From Lepidonotus clava (Eukaryota > Annelida > Polychaeta > Phyllodocida > Polynoidae), in contig OW387147.1 of assembly GCA_936440205.1 (NCBI GenBank), forward strand, positions 36,543,629 through 36,607,628: a DNA stretch of 64,000 bases, in the 5' to 3' direction. The notes beneath the pieces are model-generated. The model ran no database searches. It was given only the letters and a program-made list of their open reading frames with translations, and had not been told where the DNA came from. The position numbers and the translations under genes were made by a program. Shown one piece after another: positions 36,291-47,700 of the stretch (its first letter is position 1; each line of letters starts with the position of its first letter).

Positions 36291-36520
36291 GGCCGTGTGA
36301 GGTCGCCAGTGGCCTTGTGAAGTCGCCAATGGCCTTGTGAAGTCGCCAGTGGCCTTGTGAAGTCGCCAGTGGCCTTGTGAAGTCGCCAGTGGCCGTGTGA
36401 AGTCGCCAGGGGCCGTGTGAAGTTGCCAGGGGCCGTGTGAAGTCGCCAGGGGCCGTGTGAAGTCGCCAGGGGCCGTGTGAAGTCGCCAGGGGCCGTGTGA
36501 AGTCGCCAGGGGCCCTGTGA
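36291..36520 (+). repeat. 20-bp minisatellite in the element leader, about 11.5 copies
   Basis: The unit is agtcgccaggggccgtgtga. Left copies carry the variant gtggccttgtga and right copies the variant ggggccgtgtga, which shows local spread of variants by slippage or unequal exchange. Minus-strand frames over the array are artefacts. Confidence 0.95.
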
Positions 36521-36955
36521 GGGCACCTACAGCCTCAGGAGGACGGCTTTAGCCCTTGGAGGACACCCAGAGCGCCGGGAGGATGCCCAGAGTGCAGGGA
36601 GGATGCCCAGAGCGCCGGGAGGATGCCAGGACGACGGAGGTGGGCCTGTAAAGTCGGGGACGGCCCTGTGAGAACGGGGACGGCCCTCTAAGGATGGGGG
36701 CAGCCCTGGAAGGACTGGAAGGACTGGGACAGCCCTGGAAGGATGCTGCCAGCCTGGGAAAAAATGGGGGTGACCCTGGAAGGACGAGGGTGACCCTGTA
36801 AGAATGGGGAGAGACCTGTAAAGTTGCCGAGGACCCTGATAGAACAAGACTAGCCTCAGGAGTACAGGACTAGCCCCAGGAGAACGGGACTAGCCCAGGA
36901 GGACAGGACTAGCTCAAGGAGGACGGGACTAGCCTCAGTAGGATGAGACTGCCCA
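36521..36955 (+). repeat. degenerate 20-bp-scale tandem array
   Basis: Successive families of units of about 20 bp occur: aggatgcccagagcgccggg, then aaggactgggacagccctgg, then aggacgggactagcc. They follow directly on the cleaner 20-bp array and may share its origin. No coding content is seen. Confidence 0.8.
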
Positions 36956-37428
36956 AGGACATGGATAGTGCAATGGCAACGATGAGGGCAAATGTGGACA
37001 ACAGCAGAGAAGGACAAAGAGAGGTGCACCATGATAGGCCACTAAGGTAGGGTAAAGAAAGTACTAGGGATGGTAAATAGGTTGTTTATCATTTATTGCC
37101 TTTTACAATGTTTTGAGAAAATGTTGAATATTCCAGTATGAAAAAGGATTGTAAGATGGGTATAAGTTTAGAAAACTACGACATCTAAAATCAGGACTTA
37201 AGTATACATGTGCCTATCCCTCTGCTTTCTTTACCTTTAAACCCTAATGGTGGACTATGTTACCATTTAAATGTTAAGATCTGAGTTATAACATGGTGTT
37301 ATTCTTGCAAAAGTTGATTAATGAATGTGATATTTTTGTGGAAAAAGGGGGAAAGAAACTGATGTATTTTCAAAAACAGATTTGGATTTTTAACATTATT
37401 AAGAGGACGCCCCAAAGAAAAAGACAAG

Positions 37429-38973
37429 ATGGGGACTGCTTTTGTGGAATCTGGTCTTTATGATACTCCATGTGAGTCAGTGTATGAAGAGTTTTTACGG
37501 TCTTTAGAGCCTGGGTTATTTCCACATGATTGCCTAGAAGTATTACCTTGGTTTAGGAAATATGAGAGATATGTTAAGGAAGTCTTTGGGGATGGTGAGT
37601 CTATGAGGCTGATGTTTATAAAGGACTGGCTACCATATCACATTGAAATTTTGGTGCAACGTTTTAAGAGCTATGAATCAATCAAGGAATATGTTGTTGG
37701 TCAATTTGGAGCAACGAAAGAAGAAGTTTGGGAACAAGCAAAATTAGTTAAGCAAAGAGAAGAAGAGAGTCCCCATGATTATTATCTCAGACTTACCCAT
37801 GTATGGCGATCTGCTGACATTCCAATTGATAAGTTAGCTTATCTATTTAGATGCAACCTCCTGCAAGATATTAGATCTAAGCTACCAGAAAGGGAACTGA
37901 CTTTAGGTGAGCTATGCCAAATTGCAAAGGAAATTTGGGAAAAACAAGAAGAGGAAAGAGATTATGCAAGGAGGCTGAAATTGATCATGCAAAGAGTAGA
38001 TAGTTATCATGAAAATGCCAAACATTCTTTGGCAGAAATAAAACAGGAGCTTATACAGGTAGTCCTAGGCCAAGCTATATCAAGTATATGTCAGAATTCG
38101 TTGCAAAGTAGGCAGAGTGATAGATCCTGTGAAGGGGACTTTGTGCAGGGGGCAGAGCAAGGAGACAGCCCACCCACCTTGGAGCACACAGTACCATGTC
38201 AGGACAACTCTAGGCAGGTGAGGGAGTATGAGCCAGTGCAGGAACTCAAATTGCCTGAAATTACCCCACCTACAGAACTTCCTGTGATGGAAGAAGGGTG
38301 TGAAAAAGAAAGAGAAGTAAGCAAAGTCAGTTCTAACAAAGAAGTTGGTAGGAATAAGAAAAGGTGTAGATCAAAGAGGAAAAGGAATGAAAACTTACTT
38401 CAAAACCATTTAGAAGAGGATGAAAATGTGCCATTGTGTGTAAATCAGACAAAAATGGGTGGTATGGTACATTGTACAAAAGCCATAGATAGTGAAATTG
38501 AAATGGCTGCATGTCTAAGCACTGAGAATGCAGATGTTGAACAGGAGACCCAATTATGTGAGACAGAGGTTTGTGTCTCAATGGTTCTGGAAAATGGTAT
38601 TGACATTTCCTCTCATGATATGATTGAAATAAGCAGTGATGAAACTAAATGTACAGTTGTAGAATGTCATGAGGGTGTTGTGAATGATGTCACTTCATAT
38701 CCCTGTAATAATAATAGGGGTGACAGCCAAGTGAAGGGCTTTTCTCAGACATGTAGTGAAAGGATCTCAACCCCAATTTTGCCTAAATATGTAGGTGAGG
38801 AGACAGCATTGTCCTTTGCAAGTGACATAGAAGAAAATAGCTCTAAACAGTCAAATGACATAGGCATAGGGTGTAGAAGAGGAGACAGAGTGCCAGAGTG
38901 CAAAAGTGACCACAATCATAGGCTTAAAAGGCTATATGACAGGCCAGCACCTATGACACACCGTGGAATATGA
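37429..38973 (+). CDS. Gag-like protein of the LTR element, 514 codons
   Basis: A single open frame from ATG to TGA. The N-terminal third looks like a retroelement capsid region: an aromatic-rich start, EYVVGQFGATKEEVWEQAKL, then SPHDYYLRLTHVWRSADI, then IRSKLPERELTLGELCQIAK. The last block resembles the C-terminal helix of retroviral capsid followed by a charged coil (IWEKQEEERDYARRL). The rest is polar and low in known motifs, with a basic patch near residues 309-325 and no zinc knuckle seen. Such a protein would package element RNA into particles. The Gag assignment is by pattern, not by alignment. Confidence 0.72.
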   Translation: MGTAFVESGLYDTPCESVYEEFLRSLEPGLFPHDCLEVLPWFRKYERYVKEVFGDGESMRLMFIKDWLPYHIEILVQRFKSYESIKEYVVGQFGATKEEVWEQAKLVKQREEESPHDYYLRLTHVWRSADIPIDKLAYLFRCNLLQDIRSKLPERELTLGELCQIAKEIWEKQEEERDYARRLKLIMQRVDSYHENAKHSLAEIKQELIQVVLGQAISSICQNSLQSRQSDRSCEGDFVQGAEQGDSPPTLEHTVPCQDNSRQVREYEPVQELKLPEITPPTELPVMEEGCEKEREVSKVSSNKEVGRNKKRCRSKRKRNENLLQNHLEEDENVPLCVNQTKMGGMVHCTKAIDSEIEMAACLSTENADVEQETQLCETEVCVSMVLENGIDISSHDMIEISSDETKCTVVECHEGVVNDVTSYPCNNNRGDSQVKGFSQTCSERISTPILPKYVGEETALSFASDIEENSSKQSNDIGIGCRRGDRVPECKSDHNHRLKRLYDRPAPMTHRGI

Positions 38974-40575
38974 AACTGAAGTGAAGATAGTTGTTTCTTT
39001 TAGCCTATTCTTATTTCTATTTGTGCTTGATATTATTGTTTGAGGACAGTGTAGGTGATAGTGACATGTTTGTTTGTGGGATAGTGACATAAAGCACAGG
39101 TTATTTGTATTATTACATTTGTGATCGACATTGTTGTTTGAGGACAGTGTAGGTGATAGTGACATGAAAACAGAGGTTATTTATATCATAACATAAGAAT
39201 AGTTGGCAAGACTTGGTTAAGAGAGGAAGGATAAATATTGTTGGGAGCCTTCAGAAATGGTGTAGGGACTTCGAAAGCAGTGTTATGAGAGTATGAGAAA
39301 GACATCCTTGGGTTTAAGTCCCTGAAGTATGTATGTGTAGTCTTTTAGTGTTGAGGTCATAGGAACTGTGTCTTAGCACTGGGGTAGAGCCGTATGCTCC
39401 CCCAAGTACGAATGTGTTGTTAGTTGGTGTTGAGGGCATGGGAAATGCGTCCTAGCAACGGGGTAGAGCCGTATGCTCCCCCAAGTATGAATGTGTCGTT
39501 AGTTGGTGTTGAGGGCATGGGAAATGCGTCCTAGCATCAGGGTAGAGCCGGATGCTCCCCCTAGTATGATTATGTTTAAGTCGGTTGAGGGCATAGGAAA
39601 TATGCATTACCAGGGGGTAGAGCCATTTGCTCCCCCAGATGTGTAAATGTTGTTAGTAAGTGATTTGAGGGCATGGGAAACTAAGTCCTAGCACTGGGGT
39701 TTGAATGCCAAGAGTAGGAATGTCTATTTTCAGGAATGAGGTGCAATTAAGTCCCTACAAAGGTTCAGTTATGTTTAGACAAGGCCAGTCTGTAACTATG
39801 TTGTGATAAATAAGTTTTGCAATTGGTTAATGAAAGCCAGCTTCATGTGTACTATTACAAATATTCTAGAAACAATCACTAAGTTGAGGAAATAGGTATG
39901 TGTGTTGTGAGTATAAAAATAAGATAGCTGAAAGCCTGAGGTTAATTGTTTGACGGAGTTTGTACCTTGCAGCTAAGCTATCGTTTCCCAACATAATGTA
40001 TATTTATGTGAACAAGAAGGAAGGGTATTTGTGAAAATCTTGACAAATGTATCTATAATATTGTAATTGTATGAAATGAGAGTATTGATGTATAAGAATT
40101 GTTTAAATTTCTTCACATTTACTGTGTGATATGAATGATGAGACATTACAGACTCACATTATTGTATATGGACCTGTTTGAAAATTGTATGTTTGATTTG
40201 ACTGTTCATTTGATTGTTACCCGTTTAGTTACCTATATGATTATAACAAATGTAGTACCTCACAGCTAAGCTAAACAGCTCCCAAGATATGATTGTTATA
40301 GATAATAGGTAATGATTCTGGAATCCAACGTCCAAGAATTATGGATTAGGATGGAAGCCATTGAAAAGGGAATGTGTTATCTGATTGTATGATGAATAGT
40401 ATGCTGAGAGATGGATGTAAACTATGTTGATATTTGAATTATGTTGATGTATTACATTGTATGATATTGTATTATAATGACACTCATGCAGCATGGCACC
40501 ATAATAGCAGAATCCACATTTTTAGGATATTGGTTAAGTGTAGTGGTAACACTTATTCTCTGTAGTGGGGAGTAG
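38974..40575 (+). other. 3' non-coding part of the LTR element
   Basis: Contains a direct repeat of about 95 bp built on gaggacagtgtaggtgatag (39,040 and 39,140), the 79-bp array, and AT-rich sequence up to the right LTR. A short purine stretch, gtggggag, precedes the LTR and may serve as the polypurine primer. Confidence 0.6.
39340..39712 (+). repeat. 79-bp tandem repeat, about 4.5 copies
   Basis: The unit includes ggggtagagccgtatgctcc and gttgagggcatgggaaatgc. Copies are well conserved at the left and looser to the right. It lies inside the LTR element, downstream of the Gag-like frame. Confidence 0.9.
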
Positions 40576-41084
40576 TGTTAGATTAATAGGTCGAGATCCC
40601 CATAATTACATTGAGTCATTATTGGATTTATCATAGGGAACTCTATACATATCCATATATAATATAAGGGGGTTTACATTATAGGTATAAAGGGTTTTAC
40701 AGCACAGATTTAGTTCTGGAAACTCTCACCAGGTGCCTTCGGAGGCTTTCACACCTTTTCGGGGCCTGGCACTGGTCACATGACCAGTCACATGACCAGG
40801 TCTGCCTTGGGAGGCTTTTACACCTTTTCGGGGCCTGGCACCGGTCACATGACCAGTCACATAACCAGGCTTTCACAGGTGGCCCCAAGGGGGAGGATAA
40901 AAGGCCCACAATTATTACATTCTGGGAGATTGGTTAGGAGAGCTATAGAGGGAAGACCTGCTACCATGCCTGCTGCTTGGGTGTCTACATGCTGTAGTGC
41001 CCAATAAACCTACATTATATTACTGCTGTTTCAACATGGTCTTCATTGCTGCCAACATGGGCAAACAGCCCTCTTAACCTTTCA
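40576..41084 (+). repeat. right LTR
   Basis: Nearly identical to the left LTR over its whole length, with the same TATA-like site (about 40,896) and AATAAA (41,003-41,008). It is followed by the ccat target duplication at 41,085-41,088. Confidence 0.93.
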
Positions 41085-44000
41085 CCATACTAAACAAACA
41101 ATGTAACTAATCCAGATACACCGTTTCATTTAAATGTAACTGTGGGACCTGGCACCTTTATGGGAGTGGGGGTGAATTCTAACACTAAATTCAGTACATT
41201 CCGCTAATTCAGTGCAATTTAATAATGCAAGTTGACAAAATGTCAATATTAATCATGTGTGTAAAATTTCAGATTACCCGAGAGTGTGTCGGAGTGTACT
41301 ACTTACCCTACTAACTGTGTTGTTAAATCCAGACTAGAGGTGTTTATTTCTGCATCTGTAGATACCCTTAACCTAGGGTAATCTGCTAAGTTCAGAGTGA
41401 GGAGAGCACCCAGTCGGGTCGAGTACTTCCCTGTTTACGGCCCCTGGAGGGGTGGGAAGTGTGAAGTACTCAGTCAACATACGTGCCGAGCTGCTCACCA
41501 CCACACTCTGCAACGAGATCACTCTCCACACAGTAAGGATAATTTAGAACTGCATCTGCTAGGTTTGCCTTTAACTATATAGTACCTAAAGGTATATAGA
41601 AGCGATATAGGATAGCTCAAACGTAGTCCGGCAGTTTTTGCTGAGGCAGTCTGGGTCGCTGGAGTGGACCAAGCGGCAGTTACTGTACAGACACCATTCT
41701 CGTAGACAAGACAGACGAAGTGGCATAGTGCTCACCACCCAAACCCTCCGTCTACCCACGTCCAAGGACGAACCACTCTCACTGACAAAAAAGGTTCATT
41801 TGTCAGTGATTTTACACAGAGTGAATATATTAAGACGTTACCCAAATTGAAATTGAAATTCCCACCTACAATGTCCTCGACGCAATATTCCCGGTGCCTA
41901 TAGTGATTCATCTTTATGGCCCATAGTGGCATCGCCGGAGTTTCAAATTCACGTTATGGCGTAATGTGGGGTTTGGTATGTCAGAGGCGGGCCTAGGGGC
42001 GTGCTATAGTAATGTGTTCAGCAACACCCTCCAGAAATGCCCGCTTTCCGAAGGACTGGAATGTTTGTCCCTAGCCACCTACCTCCCATCAATTAATCTA
42101 CAACGGATGAACTTGTCCACTTGAACGGGTGGATACACTGTATGCAGGTGACGTTTGTGTGCTTTTCAACCGCAACTGTTTTTATTCAAAATTAGTTCTT
42201 GACCAAATTGCATGTGGACTAATAACTCAATCGTACAATTCAGAAACATATCTTAATTCTCTTTTCTAACTCATTCGGGGGACTTTCCTCTTAAGTAAAG
42301 ACCTAGAATATCCAGTAATACCGGCACATTACTCAGACTTAAGTCGGTGTTGAATGGACTCTCCAACAGCCGTAGGCCAGTGCCAGTTTTAACATGGGAG
42401 TCACACCTTGGGTGTTAAGGTAATGGGGTGATACCCAATACCAGCCCACTTAGTGACCGTTACCCTGACAACCTCCTTAGTAACCATTACCTTGACAGCT
42501 CACTTAGTGACCACTGCCTCGACACCGTGTAGGTGGCCACTGTTGGGTGACTAGAAGGCGGTGGGTGTGGTCTTACTGACAGCCTGTCGCTATCTATCTG
42601 TATCAGTCCTCATGTGTCTCCTACTGCCTAGACACCCGTACCTCTCCTTCTATAGACCCAGACACCCGTATCGAGTATACCCTCCTTCCATATACAGACA
42701 TATAGATCGATCTCTTAGGATGGATGTATTGATTAAGGTGTGTACAGTGCCATCCACGGGATTGTATTTAGCCCCACCTAGGTTTTTACTTACATATATA
42801 TGTTCTAAAGACGTTTTATCTTCCATCCTTTACGACACTGCGCTTTTCTGTCTAGACGCAATCAATTGAAATTAATACTTAAGGCAAGGTGAACTCATAG
42901 CAAGCTCGCAGGAAAGTGTTGAATCCTGGATACTCACGAAAAGTGGCAATGGCAGTCTGCCAGTCTTCTTACAAGTATTTCAATTATTTTCAATATCTTA
43001 TAGTGGATATTAAAATTTGATATTAAAACTCATGAAAACATGTGAAATATTTGTTTTAAAACATCCCATATACGACGTATCGATTTCTGCTTGGTCTTAC
43101 GTCCTGCTGAAATTTTAGCATCCCTACATGCTTAGCAGACAAAAACCCTGACTGGGGCTTTTAGACTGAGTGACACGGGGTAGTGGGAGGGTCTGATTAC
43201 ACTGCATCTCCGCCATCCCCAATGAGGTGGAAAAGGTCAACCCACAAGGCCTGTCTCCGACCAGACATTACTCGGGGGATGGGTGTCCTGGGCTGTAGGG
43301 GTGGGTGGGGACCACGTACAGACCACTATAGGGGGACGTGACGGAGGGCCTGAGGGGCAGGACCTCTTAGCTTTGCCAATGGGGACAGAGAAAGGCATTC
43401 AGCCTTCTGATCACTTTAGCCGCAAAAAAGCATAATTGTGTTCGGTCGTACCAACTATAATGAACTCTGTATTAAGAAGAGTGTAAAGATAGTTACTTTA
43501 AATGAAGACAATGGTTGGTTTCAGAGTACTAAAAAATGTAGCAGAGATTAAGTATTGTATTGTTTGTTCTTGAAATAAAAGAAGCTCTGCTCAATTGAAA
43601 AAAGGAGAACTGTGTATTTCATGCATTAACCACTGATGAAATTTCTAATTGGACATTTTACTGTGAGGTCTGAAAATCTGAAGCTAATTCAAAACTCTCA
43701 AAGGAGAAACGGACAAAGGACGCTGAAAAGCAGCTCCGGTACTGGCTGTTGCTAGTTCGTTTGATAACGTTTATGAAGAACAGTAATTTTTAATTGTCTT
43801 ACTACCCAAGGTAGTCAAAGGATATGAAAACACTGAGTAAAGGTCATTTGATTACACCTTATTCAGCGCACATTGATTTTACCTTTCCATAAAGCACTCT
43901 CTCACCGAATGATAGAATACGGACTTCTTCATGTAGCTATTTGGCCTTGCCTCCGTAGTCCTGAAATAACAATTGTTTTCACATATATAACATTTGTCAT

Positions 44001-44609
44001 CCATGCGAACATGTTTTCCGCTTCTTGGTCGAGTTACGTAGTAGAATGCCAAAACTTATTACAATGTAATACGACCAGCATCCCATTCCATATATCATAA
44101 CCGGAAGTGTTTTGAGCTATATTCACATTAGCTCATTAAATATAAAACCACCACCAGTACATATGAATTACCACACCAGGAAAACACACCTCCTGGCCAA
44201 TCTTTTCAATGTGTTATATGCTAGTTAGGTGGTGCGGCCAGACATTTGGTGAGTCTGAGCCGGCGGACACATGCTGACATTTGGCAGGGGCGGAGGTAAC
44301 AGATACATGCCGGATCCATTAGGCCGACCAGGGGGTAGGGGTGGGTCCTGGGGTGGGGAGGCCGACAGATTATACTGAACGGTCCTGACACTGCGGGGTG
44401 TTACTGAAAAAAACATGCTGATGTCTAACAGTGGTGCTATAAAAATGTCCTTTTGTTTAACATAAAAAATAGGACTACAAACCGGTGAAAATGTATACTT
44501 GTAGCTTTACAGTAGTCCAGTGTGTGCAACGTTAATGTTGTTTTATCAATAAATATAACCAGTGACATGCCTTTCAATCGTACGGAAACCTCGTTATGGG
44601 GTAATACAC
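41085..44609. other. gene-poor region with small repeats
   Basis: A three-copy tandem of about 28 bp (cttagtgaccgttaccctga-type) lies at 42,448-42,525. GC-richer islands lie at 42,360-42,600 and 43,140-43,390. Short frames have no domain or splice support. Confidence 0.4.
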
Positions 44610-44730
44610 AGAACTAACCGAGGGGGCACGAAGCCCTGATTATTGCCCCACTGTCGAAGGGTCAAGGGCTTTGCCCGAGACCCTTCACAGGGGGCAATAA
44701 TCAGAACTGAGGTCCCCCGAGGTTAGTTCT
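44610..44730. repeat. 121-bp hairpin element with nested stem
   Basis: The arms agaactaacc-gaggggg and cccccgaggttagttct pair, as do ctgattattgcccc and ggggcaataatcag. The centre gaagggtc / gacccttc forms a second stem. Almost the whole unit folds back on itself, typical of a minimal foldback transposon or structured RNA. Confidence 0.88.
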
Positions 44731-47700
44731 AGTTTAATTCTATACCAATAACCCTGAGAAATAATCTATTAACCCTTGAAAAACAAGCAGAGCAATAATG
44801 CCATCCTCTATTCCACCTTTGCTAGTGGGGCAGGACAATGATGAATGTATAGGCCCTATGAAGTAGGTATAGAAGAATGATTGTTACCTTGTTCCAATAT
44901 ATGGTATGATATCGTTTCGAGGAAAGTTCATTACACGAGTACATAGTCTTGCAGTAACCGTTATCACAGATTAATGGGGATAAGTATGTGATTATGATAA
45001 CAGATAAGTTGGCAGGATTACCAGATTTTAACACCATTAATAATTGGCATAGATGGTTATTAATGGGTACTTGGGATGTGATCATATACACCTTAATATC
45101 CTCTATAAGCCTCCTACCTCCGGATAGAGAAGCCCATGAATAGGTGAACGTCTTGACAGAGGGATACTGAAGATGGGAGCGCCTTTGTAACGGGGTCACA
45201 AGGCCGAGTACAAAGAATCAAAGACTGACTCAGAAACAAACATTAGTAGAAGCGCTTGATGAATCCTGTTAACAGAGCAGCTCTCCCCTTTTTGACAAGA
45301 CAAATAGTGTTCCTCTTGTTTAACGTCCCTGTAAACAAAAATCAGTCTCTCTTTTTGTTTCAGAAAACAGCATGGATTGCTTTCTGCATAGTCAGTTTGA
45401 TGTCTCACTCACCAAGAGGAAGAAAAACTTGTTTTCAACCTGACATTAAGACCTTTGAACATGTTCTTGTTCCCCGTATTCATAACGAAATCTCGAATCT
45501 GAAGTTCATGGAGTTTCTCTCACACACAAATACAATACCTCGTAGAAACAAATTCTTTCTATGCGTATTTCCACTGCGAGGGAAGTTGTGAAAAGTGGAA
45601 AAGAAAGGGGGAGATGGAATTAAGGAGGAAAGCAGGGGAAAAAGGAAGGAGATTACGACGAAGGGAAGGAGTAAGCGAGAGGAAGAAGCGGTGTATGCGT
45701 GTAGAAATTTGTCAAATGTTCACGATGTGTCTAGTATTATATAGGATAAAAAGGCTGAAAAGAAAAGAGGATGGATATGACCAAATGAGAAAGAACCATA
45801 GGGTTGGAGGGGAAGAGAAAGCAGCATAGAGGATGAGATTAGAGCACGAACGGGGCATAGAGAGTGGCCAGTGATCAGGATGAGGTGTGATTTCCCCTGC
45901 CTGCCCCACAACCCCACCCCTCCCCAACCACCCTCAGATAGCCTGCCCCCATCTCCCACCCTAACCCCCGCCGCCCAAGGGGAAGCCATCAGAATACACA
46001 CAAACAAACACAACTGATCCTGGCCAAGGAAAACGCGGGATGTACTTAGCCGAGGCGGGCAGACCTAATAAGTCCGGCCAGGGCGCTGCTTTGGCCATGT
46101 GGCCGAGAGGGCTGATTCTATCAAGGTGGCCGGGGCCGGAGAGGCCTCAGTCAGGTCCCGGCGCCGCCAAACATCAAATATGAATAACCAGCCTGGGGAT
46201 GGGGCTATTTGTACGTCGGCGCCATATCAGGGTATAAGGCCGGCTAAAATATGTAAGGATTCTATAGCGCAGCTGTGGCTGCTTTTTGGGGGCTGCGGGC
46301 TGAATGTACCGCGTTATCGTACAGCTCTGCTCGGATGGCGCCGCTTTCTCCTAATCATATTTGGCTGGTGGAGAGTTCAGCATTTCAACAAGTGGGCTGT
46401 GGTCGTGGCCCCTGACCCTATCTCTCTCCCCTGTCCCCTATGGCCTGCCCCTCTGTCCCTATTGCCGGGCGGGCCTTGGTCTCTACCCCGACTGCCCCGC
46501 CCCCTGACGGTAGAGCCGTGGACCCCAATCAGGGCAAAGGGTGGCGCAGGTTATGATTTCCCCACTTGGGAGGAGCACAGTGCAATTGGGAGGTGCCAGG
46601 TGCAAGTGAAAGGCTCTAAGAGCAAGTGCACCGTTTCCTTTTATAATATAGAGGATGGGATAAATAAGTTATGAATCAAACTAGAAGACCTTTCTCATGT
46701 TTTTCACTGCCCCTACGATCTGTTGTTGGTGTTGCATGTTGTTTTAATTGCGCTGAATTGCAGATATAAAATTAATCAAAATAATTATTGCATATCCATA
46801 TATGTTGTTACCACAGTTGGATTTCAATCCCGCTTCCCAAAAAAGACAAAATGGTCAGAATAAGTGGTCAACGGGTACAGCTTTTGTTTTTATCTGACTT
46901 ACAGAGAATTTGTTTCGAGAGAAACATATATTCATTCACTTCAATAGATTACACCTCCCCTGGTAGACACAGTGGGATGGTTTATGCCTTGTATATCATA
47001 CTCAGACCACTCACTCAAAGAGGGCACTGCTGGTCTCCCGAGTAAGGGCGTGGGGTGGCCTCTACCAGTAGTATGAAGTCCACCTGAGGGTACAAGCATC
47101 TAACATGTAAACTGATGGACCCTGAGGTACGTCATCCTACAGGACCCATGTGGAACCTGTCCTGACCACTTCACATAAAGCAGGGATGTCCCACCGACCA
47201 CATGGGTGTGCCTTAACCTTATTATACAACCCCTACAATATGCATGCCTCATGAAAGGTTGGATAGGATTTTACAAACTATCAATATTCGTTGCAAGACG
47301 TAAACAACTTTAATGAACCAGTCCCCACATACTGACATACAGCGGCCTGTATACAGTTTCTCTGGTTAAATGTGAAGGTGGCAGTAATTCAATTTCTCCT
47401 TGTCCGACATTGGGCTTGCGTTATCCGTGGGCTCAACTATTATTTTAGATTATTTTTTATTGTTTGTTCACCTTGATTAATAAAAAGACCGGAGGATCAG
47501 TGTCAATGATGAAGAGAAATGTAATTCCCAGAATTCAAAATTTCGTTCGCCGGAAGAAATTTCTGCACGTCTGTTATATTATGATTTTTTCTAGGTAAAA
47601 CACAATTTGATTCACTGTAGGCTTATGCCTGGGCATGTGACACACTTTGCGACGCCGCATCCAACATCCACGGAACAGCTTGCCATTGTATATGAAAACG

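Larger units (their letters stand above)
35648..41084 (+). mobile_element. LTR retrotransposon, Gag-only (TR-GAG-like), about 5.4 kb
   Basis: Two direct LTRs of about 510 bp (35,648-36,157 and 40,576-41,084) begin TG and end CA, and ccat flanks both outer edges as a 4-bp target duplication. The internal 4.4 kb starts with a plausible tRNA primer site (tggtggagaacccgggta), then minisatellites, one long Gag-like frame (37,429-38,973) and a repeat-rich 3' part. No protease, reverse transcriptase or integrase is recognised. It is probably non-autonomous and uses the enzymes of a relative. The LTRs differ at only about five places, so the insertion is young. The element looks whole for its type, with its reading frame open. 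Confidence 0.9.

Noticed and set aside
36155-36847. Two long minus-strand frames rich in repeats such as WRLHKATGDF
   Set aside because: The peptide repeats mirror the 20-bp minisatellite. The frame shifts with the array and there is no domain.
45590-45850. Lys/Arg-rich frame
   Set aside because: It follows a purine-rich stretch and lacks start context, splice sites and domains.
46099-46674. 191-codon plus-strand frame
   Set aside because: It starts at GTG, lies in a GC-rich island where stops are rare, and shows no domain or splice context.
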